Shown here: piece after piece, positions 8,607 through 16,385 of the stretch
How positions within the stretch are numbered: the stretch's first letter is position 1
Layout of the letters: each line of letters starts with the position of its first letter
Assembly (NCBI GenBank): GCA_003417655.1
Contig: QVMW01000001.1
Coordinates: forward strand, 310,001-374,000
From: Rhodobacteraceae bacterium 63075
GTDB taxonomy: Bacteria > Pseudomonadota > Alphaproteobacteria > Rhodobacterales > Rhodobacteraceae
DNA length: 64,000 bases
Direction: 5' to 3'
The notes under the pieces: model-generated
Told to the model about the DNA's origin: nothing
Seen by the model: only the letters and a program-made list of their open reading frames with translations
Databases searched by the model: none
Translations under genes and position numbers: made by a program

Positions 8607-9239
8607 TCAGATCCGGAAGATCGGCTGCATGAGTTTCGGGATGAAGGAGTTGAACTTCAGCGCGGCGTCGGTCGCGGCAAGACAGATGCAGGGATCACCC
8701 TTCTCGGCAACCGGCTGGTGCTCCACATCGTCATCGGCCACTTCGACATCGCCGACGCCGAAGCGTCCGCCTTCGTCAGAAAAAGCTCCCTGCAAGACCA
8801 GCGTCAGCTCGAGACCGCCGTGTGTGTGATCAGGGACGGCCTGCCCCGGCGGAATGTAGAGAAGACGGACCGAGCCTGACTCGCTGCGCCTGAGGATCTG
8901 CTGGCGCACGCCCCGGCCCAGTGGCTTCCACTTGGGCGGGCGGCCCTTGAGCGCCTCCATGACCGGCGCGGGGAAGATGCCGGAGCGCCGGTAGACGGGA
9001 GCCTCTTCAACCGGCTCGTCAAGCTGTGCCATGACACTGTCAAGCAGGCCGCCCGACAGCTCCGCGCCTGAGTCGGCCTCGATGAGAGCACCGCCCGCGA
9101 CCTCATGCGCTTCAAGCCGCGCGCGACATTCGTCGCACATCGACACATGGGTGGCGACGACAAGCGCGAAAGGCTCGGACAGGCGCCCGCTGGCATAATC
9201 CAGCAGCAGCGCATCAGGAATATGATGATTGATCGTCAT
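8607..9239 (-). CDS. chrR: ChrR-type zinc anti-sigma factor with cupin domain
   Basis: A 210-aa protein. The N-terminal zinc anti-sigma domain has the ligands H6, H31, C35 and C38 in HVSMCDEC, matching the known ChrR ligands. The C-terminal cupin domain has H138, H140, E144 and H174, and a CxC pair at 184/186. The published Rhodobacter sphaeroides cupin residues lie at a constant offset of three. ChrR holds RpoE inactive until singlet oxygen or certain peroxides trigger its loss. Its ATG overlaps the rpoE stop by 4 bp, so the two are co-translated. The full residue match makes this a strong call. Confidence 0.95.
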   Translation of the reverse strand: MTINHHIPDALLLDYASGRLSEPFALVVATHVSMCDECRARLEAHEVAGGALIEADSGAELSGGLLDSVMAQLDEPVEEAPVYRRSGIFPAPVMEALKGRPPKWKPLGRGVRQQILRRSESGSVRLLYIPPGQAVPDHTHGGLELTLVLQGAFSDEGGRFGVGDVEVADDDVEHQPVAEKGDPCICLAATDAALKFNSFIPKLMQPIFRI

Positions 9240-9889
9240 GATTTTCGAATTCCGTCAAGTTCGTGGCGGAGCTTTTCGAGCCCCAACCGGATCCGTGATT
9301 TTATTGTCCCAAGTGGCAGGCCTGTTTCGGCCTCGATATCGGTGTGGGAGAGTTCTCCCAGGTAGGCCTTCTCGACCATTTCCCGCTGTGCCGGTTTGAG
9401 CTTGGCCAGCGCCTCTTTGAGAGCGGTCACTTCCTGCTCCAGCGCAAGCACCTGTCCGGCGTCTTCCTCGGCGTCTTCACTCGGCGCCTTCAGCGCTTCG
9501 GGCAGGGGCCGATTTTCCTTGCGAACGATGTCGACCTGACGGTTGCGCGCGATCTGGTATATCCAGCTCGACACCTGGGCGCGAGACGGGTCGAACATGT
9601 GCGCCTTGCGCCAGATCGTCAGCATGACGTCCTGAACCACATCTTCTGCCTGACCGGAGCTCAGGCCGCCGCGCATCGCGACACCCTTCAGCCGCGGGCC
9701 GAAATGCGCGAAGAGCTTCGCGAAGGCCTTCTTGTCTCTGTCGTCACGCACGGCGAGCATCAGAAGCGTCTCTTCAGAATAGTCTTTCAAACCCGTTGCG
9801 CCCTGAATTTCTTTTCCATCACCCTTGATCCCGACACTATAGAGCGCTGGCGCAGGTGCAAGTTCCGGTTCGGTCTCAAGGTGCAACAT
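9236..9889 (-). CDS. rpoE: ECF sigma factor RpoE (singlet-oxygen response)
   Basis: A 217-aa ECF sigma factor from the ATG at 9889. Region 2 contains DDRDKKAFAKLFAHFGPRLK and DVVQDVMLTIWRKA. Region 4 contains LKPAQREMVEKAYLGELSH and the helix-turn-helix GLPLGTIKSRIRLGLEKLR. It is paired with chrR downstream, as in Rhodobacter. A RpoE-type promoter ends only five bases before this ATG, so transcription would begin at or within the start codon. Either the mRNA is leaderless or a downstream codon (for example the TTG near LKDYSEE) is used. The approximately 30-residue N-terminal extension is therefore uncertain. Confidence 0.93.
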   Translation of the reverse strand: MLHLETEPELAPAPALYSVGIKGDGKEIQGATGLKDYSEETLLMLAVRDDRDKKAFAKLFAHFGPRLKGVAMRGGLSSGQAEDVVQDVMLTIWRKAHMFDPSRAQVSSWIYQIARNRQVDIVRKENRPLPEALKAPSEDAEEDAGQVLALEQEVTALKEALAKLKPAQREMVEKAYLGELSHTDIEAETGLPLGTIKSRIRLGLEKLRHELDGIRKS

Positions 9890-9894
9890 GAACC

Positions 9895-9923
9895 GGTTAC
9901 GCCGCTTGCCGCGCGGCGGATCA
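9895..9923 (-). promoter_or_regulatory. RpoE-dependent promoter of rpoE-chrR (autoregulation)
   Basis: On the minus strand TGATCC (complement of 9918-9923) is followed after exactly 18 bases by TAACC (complement of 9895-9899). Known R. sphaeroides RpoE promoters have the form TGATCC-N18-TAAGA. The predicted start point falls at about 9888-9889. Confidence 0.8.
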
Positions 9924-9941
9924 CATTTTTCCGTCGCATTG

Positions 9942-9970
9942 TGATCTGCGGTTTCGCACCGGGCGTAACC
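9942..9970 (+). promoter_or_regulatory. RpoE-dependent promoter of the lipid operon
   Basis: TGATCT (9942-9947) and TAACC (9966-9970) are separated by 18 bases, the same element as the divergent rpoE promoter with one change. The expected start near 9977 leaves a short leader containing GGAGAG before the ATG at 9994. The two -35 elements lie 18 bases apart, back to back. Confidence 0.8.
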
Positions 9971-9993
9971 TCTCCAAATCAAACGGAGAGATC

Positions 9994-11274
9994 ATGTCTT
10001 TTGACGCACCACCCCCCAAGCGGCAGCGGGTCGCCATCGTTGGCGGCGGCATCTCGGGCCTCGCCGCGGCATACCGCTTGTCGCCCCAGCATGACGTAAC
10101 GCTTTTCGAAGCGCGCAAGCGGCTCGGTGGCCATGCGCGCACGAAGCTGGCGGGGCTCAATGGCGATCAGCCGGTCGATACCGGCTTCATCGTTTTCAAC
10201 TACGTGAACTACCCGCACCTGACTCGGATGTTCAACGATCTCGGTGTGCCGGTCGAGAAATCCAACATGAGCTTTGGTGCCACGATTGATGAAGGGCGCG
10301 TGGAGTATGGGCTGCAAGCCTTGCGGAACGTCTTCGGCCAGAGGCGCAATGCGTTGCGCCCCGGCTACCTGCGCATGATCAGGGATATCCTGGCCTTCAA
10401 CGCCCGGGCCGAAAAGCTTGCAACCTCCGATGACATGACCGTGGCCGAGCTGGTCCGCGCGCTCGGAGCCGGCGAGTGGTTCGAGCGCTATTACCTCATG
10501 CCGATCTGCGGAGCGATCTGGTCATCGCCCACGCAGGACATTCGCGATTTCCCCGCCAAGTCGCTCGTGCGGTTCTTTGCAAACCACGCGCTGCTGACGG
10601 CGACGGATCCGCACCAGTGGTACACTGTTACGGGCGGCTCGGTGCAGTATCTCACGCGGCTGGAGCGGCACTTGCGCGCAACGGGCGTTAAACTCCGCCT
10701 CGGTGCACCGGTCAAATCCGTCAAGCGCGATGCGGGCGGCGTCACCGTCGCGACGGCGCAGGGCGGCCCCGAGCATTTCGACCACGTGATCATGGCCTCG
10801 CATTCGGACACGTCACTCAGCCTCCTGGCCGATCCATCCGCCGATGAGCAGCGGCTTCTCGGCGCGGTCAAGTATCAGGACAACGAGGTCATCCTGCACC
10901 GCGATCCCGCGCAGATGCCGAAGCGCCGCGCCTGCTGGTCGAGCTGGGTCTACAAGGCCGATGGCGATGCCGAGCGCCCGGCGATCGGGGTGACTTACTG
11001 GATGAACCGGTTGCAGAACATTCCCGAAAGTGATCCGCTGTTCATCTCGCTCAACCCCTACCTGCCGGTGCGCGAGGAAATGATCTATGATGTGAATACC
11101 CTCCGTCATCCCGTCTTCGACGGCCCCGCGCTCAAGGCGCAGCAGGAGATCAAGCAGATGCAAGGCACGCGGAACACATGGTTTGCGGGCGCATGGCTGC
11201 GCAACGGCTTTCATGAGGACGGTTTCGCCAGCGCCGTGCGCGTTTCGGACGCGCTGGAGCGTGCCTACGCATGA
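9994..11274 (+). CDS. FAD-dependent amine-oxidase-type oxidoreductase, RpoE operon
   Basis: A 426-aa flavoprotein with the N-terminal dinucleotide motif AIVGGGISGLAAAYRL, followed by FEARKRLGGHARTK. FAD-binding residues recur near the C-terminus (TWFAGAWLRNGFHEDGFASA). The family (COG2907) sits first in the RpoE-controlled operon of Rhodobacter sphaeroides. There one flavoprotein and its DUF1365 neighbour are needed to turn methylated unsaturated acyl chains into furan fatty acids. I do not assign ufaD or ufaO because I cannot verify which name belongs to which gene. It starts 24 bases after an RpoE promoter and overlaps the next gene by 4 bp. Confidence 0.88.
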   Translation: MSFDAPPPKRQRVAIVGGGISGLAAAYRLSPQHDVTLFEARKRLGGHARTKLAGLNGDQPVDTGFIVFNYVNYPHLTRMFNDLGVPVEKSNMSFGATIDEGRVEYGLQALRNVFGQRRNALRPGYLRMIRDILAFNARAEKLATSDDMTVAELVRALGAGEWFERYYLMPICGAIWSSPTQDIRDFPAKSLVRFFANHALLTATDPHQWYTVTGGSVQYLTRLERHLRATGVKLRLGAPVKSVKRDAGGVTVATAQGGPEHFDHVIMASHSDTSLSLLADPSADEQRLLGAVKYQDNEVILHRDPAQMPKRRACWSSWVYKADGDAERPAIGVTYWMNRLQNIPESDPLFISLNPYLPVREEMIYDVNTLRHPVFDGPALKAQQEIKQMQGTRNTWFAGAWLRNGFHEDGFASAVRVSDALERAYA

Positions 11275-12017
11275 GCTTTGCGCCTCAGCATATCGCGGGC
11301 ACGACGACCCATGCGCGCCGGGGCGATATCAAGAACGCCTTTCGCTACTCTGTCGATTACGTGCTGATCGACCCCGAGGCGCGGCGCGGGCCTGCGCTCT
11401 TTTCGCGCAACGGGTTCAATCTGGCTGCCGTGCAGGACAAGAGCCATGGCGGGCCGCCGAAGCAGGGGCGCGGCCTGCCCTGGGCGCGGGAGGTGCTGGA
11501 AGACGCGGGGCTCAAGCCGTCGCAAATCCTCCTGCTCACGCAGCCGAGCTTTCTGGGCTACATCTTCAACCCGGTGAGCTTCTGGCTCGCCTTCGATGGC
11601 GATGCGCTCCGCGCCGTCATCGCGGAAGTGTCCAACACCATGGGCGACCGGCACAGCTATCTCTGCCGCAACCCCGGTTTCGCCCCGATCGAGCGGCAGC
11701 ACGCGCTCGAGGCCGAGAAGATCTTTCACGTCTCGCCCTTTCAGGATGTCGCGGGGCGCTATCGCTTCAACTACGATATCTCCGAGGAGAAAATCTCGAT
11801 TCGCATCGCCCATGAAAACGGCGGCGAGGGCGTGATCGCAACGCTTTTCGGCCCGCGCGCGCCGCTGACGAACGGGCGCATTCTCAAGGCGGTGCTGCGC
11901 CGTCCGTTCGGCCCCGGCCGCACCTCGCTGCTCATTCTCTGGCAGGCGCTCAAACTCAAATTCAAGGGCGCGCGCTTCCGCCGCCGCCCCTTGCCACCCG
12001 AACAGGAAGTAAGCTGA
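11271..12017 (+). CDS. DUF1365 family protein
   Basis: A 248-aa protein of the DUF1365 (COG3496) family. It has IAGTTTHARRGDIKNAFRYS at residues 9-28, LLTQPSFLGYIFNPVSFWLA in the middle, and KIFHVSPFQDVAGRYRFNYD. In Rhodobacter the corresponding gene lies directly after the flavoprotein and belongs to the furan fatty acid pathway. The ATGA overlap upstream and TGATG overlap downstream show tight co-expression. The biochemical step is not readable from the sequence. A role in acyl-chain oxidation in the membrane is inference from context. Confidence 0.88.
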   Translation: MSFAPQHIAGTTTHARRGDIKNAFRYSVDYVLIDPEARRGPALFSRNGFNLAAVQDKSHGGPPKQGRGLPWAREVLEDAGLKPSQILLLTQPSFLGYIFNPVSFWLAFDGDALRAVIAEVSNTMGDRHSYLCRNPGFAPIERQHALEAEKIFHVSPFQDVAGRYRFNYDISEEKISIRIAHENGGEGVIATLFGPRAPLTNGRILKAVLRRPFGPGRTSLLILWQALKLKFKGARFRRRPLPPEQEVS

Positions 12018-13174
12018 TGGGATATCTCACCAAACGCGTCAAACATGATTTTCTCGACACCTGCGCGCAGCTCGATGAAGGGCGGCTCGATATCGTCACG
12101 CCCGAAGGCGAGCGGCACAGCTTCGGGCAGGGCGGAGTCGAGGCGGAGATGGTTCTGCATGACTGGTCGGTCATTCCGGCCATCGCCGCGCGCGGGGATG
12201 TGGGCCTTGGCGAGACTTACGTGGCGGGCCTGTGGGATACGCCCAGCATCGACGCGCTGGGGCAGGTGGCGATCGCGAACCTCAACACCCTTGCGCCCTA
12301 CGCCTACCCCAATCGCCTCAACACGCTGAAGTTCCGCGTGGTGGACCGCCTCCTGCGCGCCAATTCGGTGCGCGGCGCGGCCCGCAACATCCGGTCGCAT
12401 TACGACACGGGCAACGAGTTCTACCAGCTCTGGCTGGACGAGGGCATGAGCTACTCCTCGGCGCTCTTCAGCCACGGCGACAATGATCTTGCGCGCGCCC
12501 AGACCCGCAAGCTCGACCGCATCCTCTCGCGGCTCAGCCCCGGTGAGCGGGTGCTCGAAGTCGGCTGCGGCTGGGGCAGCTTTGCCGAGCGCGCGGCGGA
12601 GCAGGGGCGCGACGTCACGGCGATCACCATCTCCAAGGCGCAGAAGGGCTATGCCGATGCCCGCCTCGACGGGCGCGCTCAGGTCGAGCTTTGCGATTAC
12701 CGCAATGCCTCGGGCCGCTATGACAACATCGTCTCCATCGAGATGATCGAGGCCGTGGGCGAGCGCTACTGGCCGAGCTATTTCTCCATGCTCAAGCAGC
12801 GCATGGCCGAGGGAGGCCGGTCCGTCATCCAGGCGATCACCGTGCCCGACGCCTATTTCGACATTTACCGCTCGGGCTCCGATTTCATCCGGCAATATAC
12901 GTTCCCCGGCGGCATGCTCCTCTCCGATGCCATAATCGCCGACGAGGCGCGCCGCGCGGGCTTGCAGGTCAAGGACAGTTTCGCCTTCGGGCAGGACTAT
13001 GCCGAGACGCTGCGCCACTGGTCATCGCGTATGAGGGGCGCGCGCAAGCGGATCGCGGCGCTGGGCTATTCCGAGGAAGCCTATCGGAGCTGGCAGTTCT
13101 ACCTCGAAATCTGCGCCGCCTCCTTTGCCGTCCGTCAGACCGATGTCGTGCAGGTCGAGCTGGCCCATGCGTGA
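12017..13174 (+). CDS. Cyclopropane-fatty-acid-synthase family phospholipid methyltransferase
   Basis: A 385-aa SAM-dependent methyltransferase of the CFA synthase/mycolic acid family. It has SHYDTGNEFYQLWLDEGMSY upstream of the SAM motif VLEVGCGWGSFAERA (about residues 177-191), and later SIEMIEAVGERYWPSYF and FIRQYTFPGGMLLSD. It methylates a double bond of acyl chains in phospholipids. In Rhodobacter a divergent class of this family makes the methylated trans-unsaturated precursor of furan fatty acids. The position between the DUF1365 gene and the MFS gene favours that role over plain cyclopropane formation, but the two cannot be told apart by eye. Confidence 0.88.
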   Translation: MGYLTKRVKHDFLDTCAQLDEGRLDIVTPEGERHSFGQGGVEAEMVLHDWSVIPAIAARGDVGLGETYVAGLWDTPSIDALGQVAIANLNTLAPYAYPNRLNTLKFRVVDRLLRANSVRGAARNIRSHYDTGNEFYQLWLDEGMSYSSALFSHGDNDLARAQTRKLDRILSRLSPGERVLEVGCGWGSFAERAAEQGRDVTAITISKAQKGYADARLDGRAQVELCDYRNASGRYDNIVSIEMIEAVGERYWPSYFSMLKQRMAEGGRSVIQAITVPDAYFDIYRSGSDFIRQYTFPGGMLLSDAIIADEARRAGLQVKDSFAFGQDYAETLRHWSSRMRGARKRIAALGYSEEAYRSWQFYLEICAASFAVRQTDVVQVELAHA

Positions 13175-13183
13175 GCTTGCCGC

Positions 13184-14401
13184 GTGACCAATATCAGGGT
13201 CAGCCTCTTTGCGCTGATGCTCGCCGCTGCGGGCCTGCCGCTCTACATTCACCTGCCGCGCTATGCCAGCGCCGAGCTGGGGATGAGCCTGTCGGCGCTG
13301 GGCGGCTTGCTGATCGGCTTGCGCGTGCTCGATTTCGTACAGGACCCGCTGCTGGGCAAGCTGATTGACCGATTCCCGAATGCGCGCCGTCTCTTCGCCG
13401 CGCTGGCGCTGGGCGGGTTGGCAGCCGGGTTCGCGCTCGTTTTCACTTTCCTGCCGGAGGCGGGCCGTATCTACTGGCTCGCCGGTGGCCTTGCGCTCCT
13501 CTTCACGGCGCACAGTCTCGGAACCATCCTCTTTTACGGTCAGTCCGTCGCCATCGCCGGCGGCGAGGCCGGGCTGGTGCGCCTTGCGGGCTTTCGCGAA
13601 GGCGGCAGCCTCGTCGGCGTGCTGCTCGCGGCGCTCGCGCCGACGGTGTTCGTCGCGCTCGGCGTGGGCGGTGGCGGCTATCCTGCCTTCGGCCTCGCGC
13701 TGATGCTTCTGGCCGCTGCGATCTTCCTGCTCACCCGCCCGCTCTGGGCATTCGACGGGCCTGAAACGTCCCCCATGCAGTTCTCGGCGTTGCGCGAAGC
13801 GGGGGGCATCCAGCTCCTGCTGATCGCCCTTGTCAACGCGCTGCCCGTGGCGCTGACCTCGACGCTCTTTCTGTTCTTCGTCGATGATCGTCTCGGCCTG
13901 CCCACCCTCGCCGGGCCGCTGCTGATGCTCTTCTTTCTCGCGGCGGCGGTCTCCGTTCCGCTCTGGTCGGTTCTCGTCAAGCGACACGGCGCGCGGCGCA
14001 TCCTGCCGCTGGCCATGACACTGGCCATCATCGCCTTCATGGGCGCGGCGGTCCTGCCGGAGGGTGCGGCCTTCGGCTTTGCATTGATTTGCCTGGCCTC
14101 GGGCGCGGCGCTGGGGGCCGACATGGTGATCCTGCCCGTTCTCTTTTCCTCGGCCCTGTCGCGGGCCGGGCTTTCGGCGGGGACGGCCTTCGGCCTGTGG
14201 AATTTCGCTGCGAAGCTGTCGCTCGCCATCGCCGCCGCCGGGGCGCTGCCAGCGCTCCAGCTCGCCGGATACGCGCCTGGCGAGGACAACAGCGAGAACG
14301 CCCTCGTGGCGCTGTCGCTGGCCTATGCCGTCGTGCCCTGCATCATCAAGATCGTGGCGATCATCCTCGTCGCGCGCTTGCCTCAAGAGGTGAATACATG
14401 A
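13184..14401 (+). CDS. MFS transporter (GPH/MFS_2-like) in RpoE operon
   Basis: A 405-aa integral membrane protein with about twelve hydrophobic helices. It starts at GTG 13184. Features of the sugar:cation-symporter-like MFS branch are VLDFVQDPLLGKLIDRFPNARR in the loop after TM2 and GTAFGLWNFAAKLSLAIAAAG near the C-terminus. It lies nine bases after the methyltransferase and overlaps the DUF3833 gene by 4 bp. An MFS carrier also sits in the homologous Rhodobacter operon. The substrate is unknown; a lipid, lysolipid or lipid breakdown product is plausible given the operon. Confidence 0.85.
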   Translation: MTNIRVSLFALMLAAAGLPLYIHLPRYASAELGMSLSALGGLLIGLRVLDFVQDPLLGKLIDRFPNARRLFAALALGGLAAGFALVFTFLPEAGRIYWLAGGLALLFTAHSLGTILFYGQSVAIAGGEAGLVRLAGFREGGSLVGVLLAALAPTVFVALGVGGGGYPAFGLALMLLAAAIFLLTRPLWAFDGPETSPMQFSALREAGGIQLLLIALVNALPVALTSTLFLFFVDDRLGLPTLAGPLLMLFFLAAAVSVPLWSVLVKRHGARRILPLAMTLAIIAFMGAAVLPEGAAFGFALICLASGAALGADMVILPVLFSSALSRAGLSAGTAFGLWNFAAKLSLAIAAAGALPALQLAGYAPGEDNSENALVALSLAYAVVPCIIKIVAIILVARLPQEVNT

Positions 14402-14943
14402 GTTGGTTTTTTCTTGTCATCATTGCGCTTCTCGCGCTGGTCGCCTTTCGACCGGGCTTTTCCTTCAGGAACCAGACGCCGGGCGACTATGCAGCCAAGG
14501 AGCCTTCCTTCGATATTCGCAAGCATCTGAATGGGGCGCTTGTTTCCGAAGGTATGATCTATGGTCCGAGGGGCCGCGTCACTTCGCGCTTCATTGCCAG
14601 GTTCAAGGGCGAGTGGGATGGCGAGACCGGCACGCTGGCCGAGAGCTTCCAATACGATACGGGCAACAACCAGGAGCGAAAATGGCGTCTGACCATGGGC
14701 GAAGACGGCCATTTCACCGCCACGGCGGATGACATCATCGGCACGGCCACCGGCCGCCAGTTGGGCGCGGCTGTCTCGATGAGATACAGGATCCGCCTTC
14801 CCGCAGAGGCCGGCGGACATGTGCTCACTGTCACCGACTGGCTTTACCTGATGGAGAACGGCAATATCCTCAACCGATCCGAGATGCGCAAGTTCGGGCT
14901 CAAGGTGGCCGAGCTGATCGCCACGATCAGACCTGAGGAGTAG
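14398..14943 (+). CDS. DUF3833 family membrane-anchored protein
   Basis: A 181-aa protein with a single N-terminal hydrophobic segment (SWFFLVIIALLALVAF), then a soluble domain with FKGEWDGETGTLAESFQYD, RKWRLTMGEDGHFTATADDI and TDWLYLMENGNILNRSEMRK. These are typical of DUF3833, a lipocalin/calycin-like beta-barrel guess only. The start ATG overlaps the MFS stop (ATGA 14398-14401). The homologue is co-regulated by RpoE in Rhodobacter. Function is unknown; a lipid-handling protein facing the periplasm is inference. Confidence 0.85.
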   Translation: MSWFFLVIIALLALVAFRPGFSFRNQTPGDYAAKEPSFDIRKHLNGALVSEGMIYGPRGRVTSRFIARFKGEWDGETGTLAESFQYDTGNNQERKWRLTMGEDGHFTATADDIIGTATGRQLGAAVSMRYRIRLPAEAGGHVLTVTDWLYLMENGNILNRSEMRKFGLKVAELIATIRPEE

Positions 14944-14948
14944 GGCGG

Positions 14949-15677
14949 ATGTTCGACGGAAAACGCTACTGGATCATCGGGGCCAGCGAGGGGCTCGGCG
15001 AAGCGCTTTGCCACAAGCTCGCTGACGCTGGTGCGCAACTCATACTCTCGGCGCGTTCCGAGGACAAGCTCAGGGCGCTGGCCGACAAGCTTCCCAGTGC
15101 CGAGGTCGCGCCCTGCGATGTGACGAACGGTGACAGTGTGCGCAAGGCGGCCGCCAGCGCGGGCGCGATCGACGGGATGATTTATCTTGCGGGCTACTAT
15201 GACCCGATGAAGGCGCAGGACTGGGATGCGCAGGCTGTCCTGCGGATGTGCAATGTCAACTTCATGGGGGGTATCCATGTTCTTGGCGAGGTTGTCCCGA
15301 GATTCACCGCGCAGGGGAGCGGGCATATCGTCCTGATCGGCTCGCTCGCGGGCTTTCGCGGGCTGCCCGGCTCGATCGGGTATGGCGCGTCCAAGGCCGG
15401 GCTCATGCATATGGGCGAGACGCTTTATGCAGACCTCAAGGACACGGGTATCAAGGTTCAGAACATCTCGCCGGGCTTCATCCGCACGCGGCTGACGGAC
15501 AAGAACGACTTTCAGATGCCGCAGCTCATGGAGCCCGAAGAAGCGGCGGAGCACGTCATGAAGGCCATGCGCTCGCGGCGCTTCGAATATGCTTTTCCGA
15601 AGCCTTTCGCGTGGCTCTTCACGGGCGCACGCTTCGTGCCTCGCAAGCTCTGGCTCAGGTTGTTCCGGGGCGTGTGA
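14949..15677 (+). CDS. SDR family oxidoreductase, last gene of RpoE operon
   Basis: A 242-aa short-chain dehydrogenase. It has the cofactor motif IIGASEGLGEALCHKLADAG (residues 8-27), the catalytic serine region LIGSLAGFRGLPGSIG, and active-site YGASKAG. The C-terminus has a hydrophobic/basic patch (FAWLFTGARFVPRKLWLRLF) that could associate with the membrane. It starts five bases after the DUF3833 stop and closes the operon. An oxidoreductase step on a fatty or lipid-derived carbonyl fits the context but is not shown. Confidence 0.85.
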   Translation: MFDGKRYWIIGASEGLGEALCHKLADAGAQLILSARSEDKLRALADKLPSAEVAPCDVTNGDSVRKAAASAGAIDGMIYLAGYYDPMKAQDWDAQAVLRMCNVNFMGGIHVLGEVVPRFTAQGSGHIVLIGSLAGFRGLPGSIGYGASKAGLMHMGETLYADLKDTGIKVQNISPGFIRTRLTDKNDFQMPQLMEPEEAAEHVMKAMRSRRFEYAFPKPFAWLFTGARFVPRKLWLRLFRGV

Positions 15678-15756
15678 AAGCGCAAACCGCGTGTCGAAAT
15701 AAGTAGAATCCCCCACTTGATCGGTTTAGGTTTTCGTGTAGACATACGGCAGCTTT

Positions 15757-15772
15757 AACCGACCGTTCGGTT
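15757..15772 (+). promoter_or_regulatory. TetR-type operator candidate upstream of the TRAP genes
   Basis: AACCGA-CCGT-TCGGTT is a 16-bp inverted repeat with 6-bp arms, 28 bases before the dctQ ATG. The ACCGACCG..CGGT core resembles operators of TetR/AcrR repressors. No TetR gene lies in the window, so a regulator elsewhere is assumed. Confidence 0.45.
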
Positions 15773-15800
15773 GGAATTAGCGGCAGTATCGGGGGGAGCC

Positions 15801-16385
15801 ATGCTGAAAATCGTTGCGTTTCTGGCGCGTTTCATGGCCGTGCTCGGCGGGCTCGTGCTCTCCGCGCTCGTCATCTTGACCTGCGTCAGCGTTCTGGGAA
15901 GAGGGCTCAATACTCTCGGACATTCCGAGCTTCTCCAGGGCTTGTCGGAAGCGGCGGCCGGGGCCCTCCTGGCAACCGGCGTTGGCCCGATCATGGGAGA
16001 TTTCGAGCTCGTCGAGGCCGGTGTCGCCTTCTCGATCTTCGCCTTTCTGCCGATCACGCAGCTCTACAGCGCGCATGCCACGGTCGATGTCTTCACGGCG
16101 GCCCTCCCGCGGCGCGCAAACAAGGTTCTCGTCACCTTCTGGGAGGTCGTGCTCACCGCTGTCATCCTGCTCATTTCGGCCCGGCTCTTCGCCGGGCTGC
16201 AAAGCAAGATGGCCTATGGCGAGACGACATTCCTGCTGCAGTTCCCGATCTGGTGGGCCTATGCGGCGAGCTTCGCCGCCTCTGTCGTGGCCGTGATTGT
16301 GGCGGTCTACTGCGCATTGGCACGGATTGCCGGGCTGGTGACGGGCCGGAGTTTCCTGCCCCATTCCGAAGGAGCATCCCATTGA
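15801..16385 (+). CDS. TRAP transporter small permease (DctQ)
   Basis: A 194-aa protein with four hydrophobic segments in the DctQ arrangement. It has FLPITQLYSAHATVDVFTAA and the C-terminal WWAYAASFAASVVAVIVAVY. It is the small membrane subunit of a tripartite ATP-independent periplasmic transporter. The ATG at 15801 follows GGGGGGAG. The gene overlaps dctM by 3-4 bp. No periplasmic binding protein (DctP) gene is beside it, so the substrate remains unknown. Confidence 0.87.
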   Translation: MLKIVAFLARFMAVLGGLVLSALVILTCVSVLGRGLNTLGHSELLQGLSEAAAGALLATGVGPIMGDFELVEAGVAFSIFAFLPITQLYSAHATVDVFTAALPRRANKVLVTFWEVVLTAVILLISARLFAGLQSKMAYGETTFLLQFPIWWAYAASFAASVVAVIVAVYCALARIAGLVTGRSFLPHSEGASH

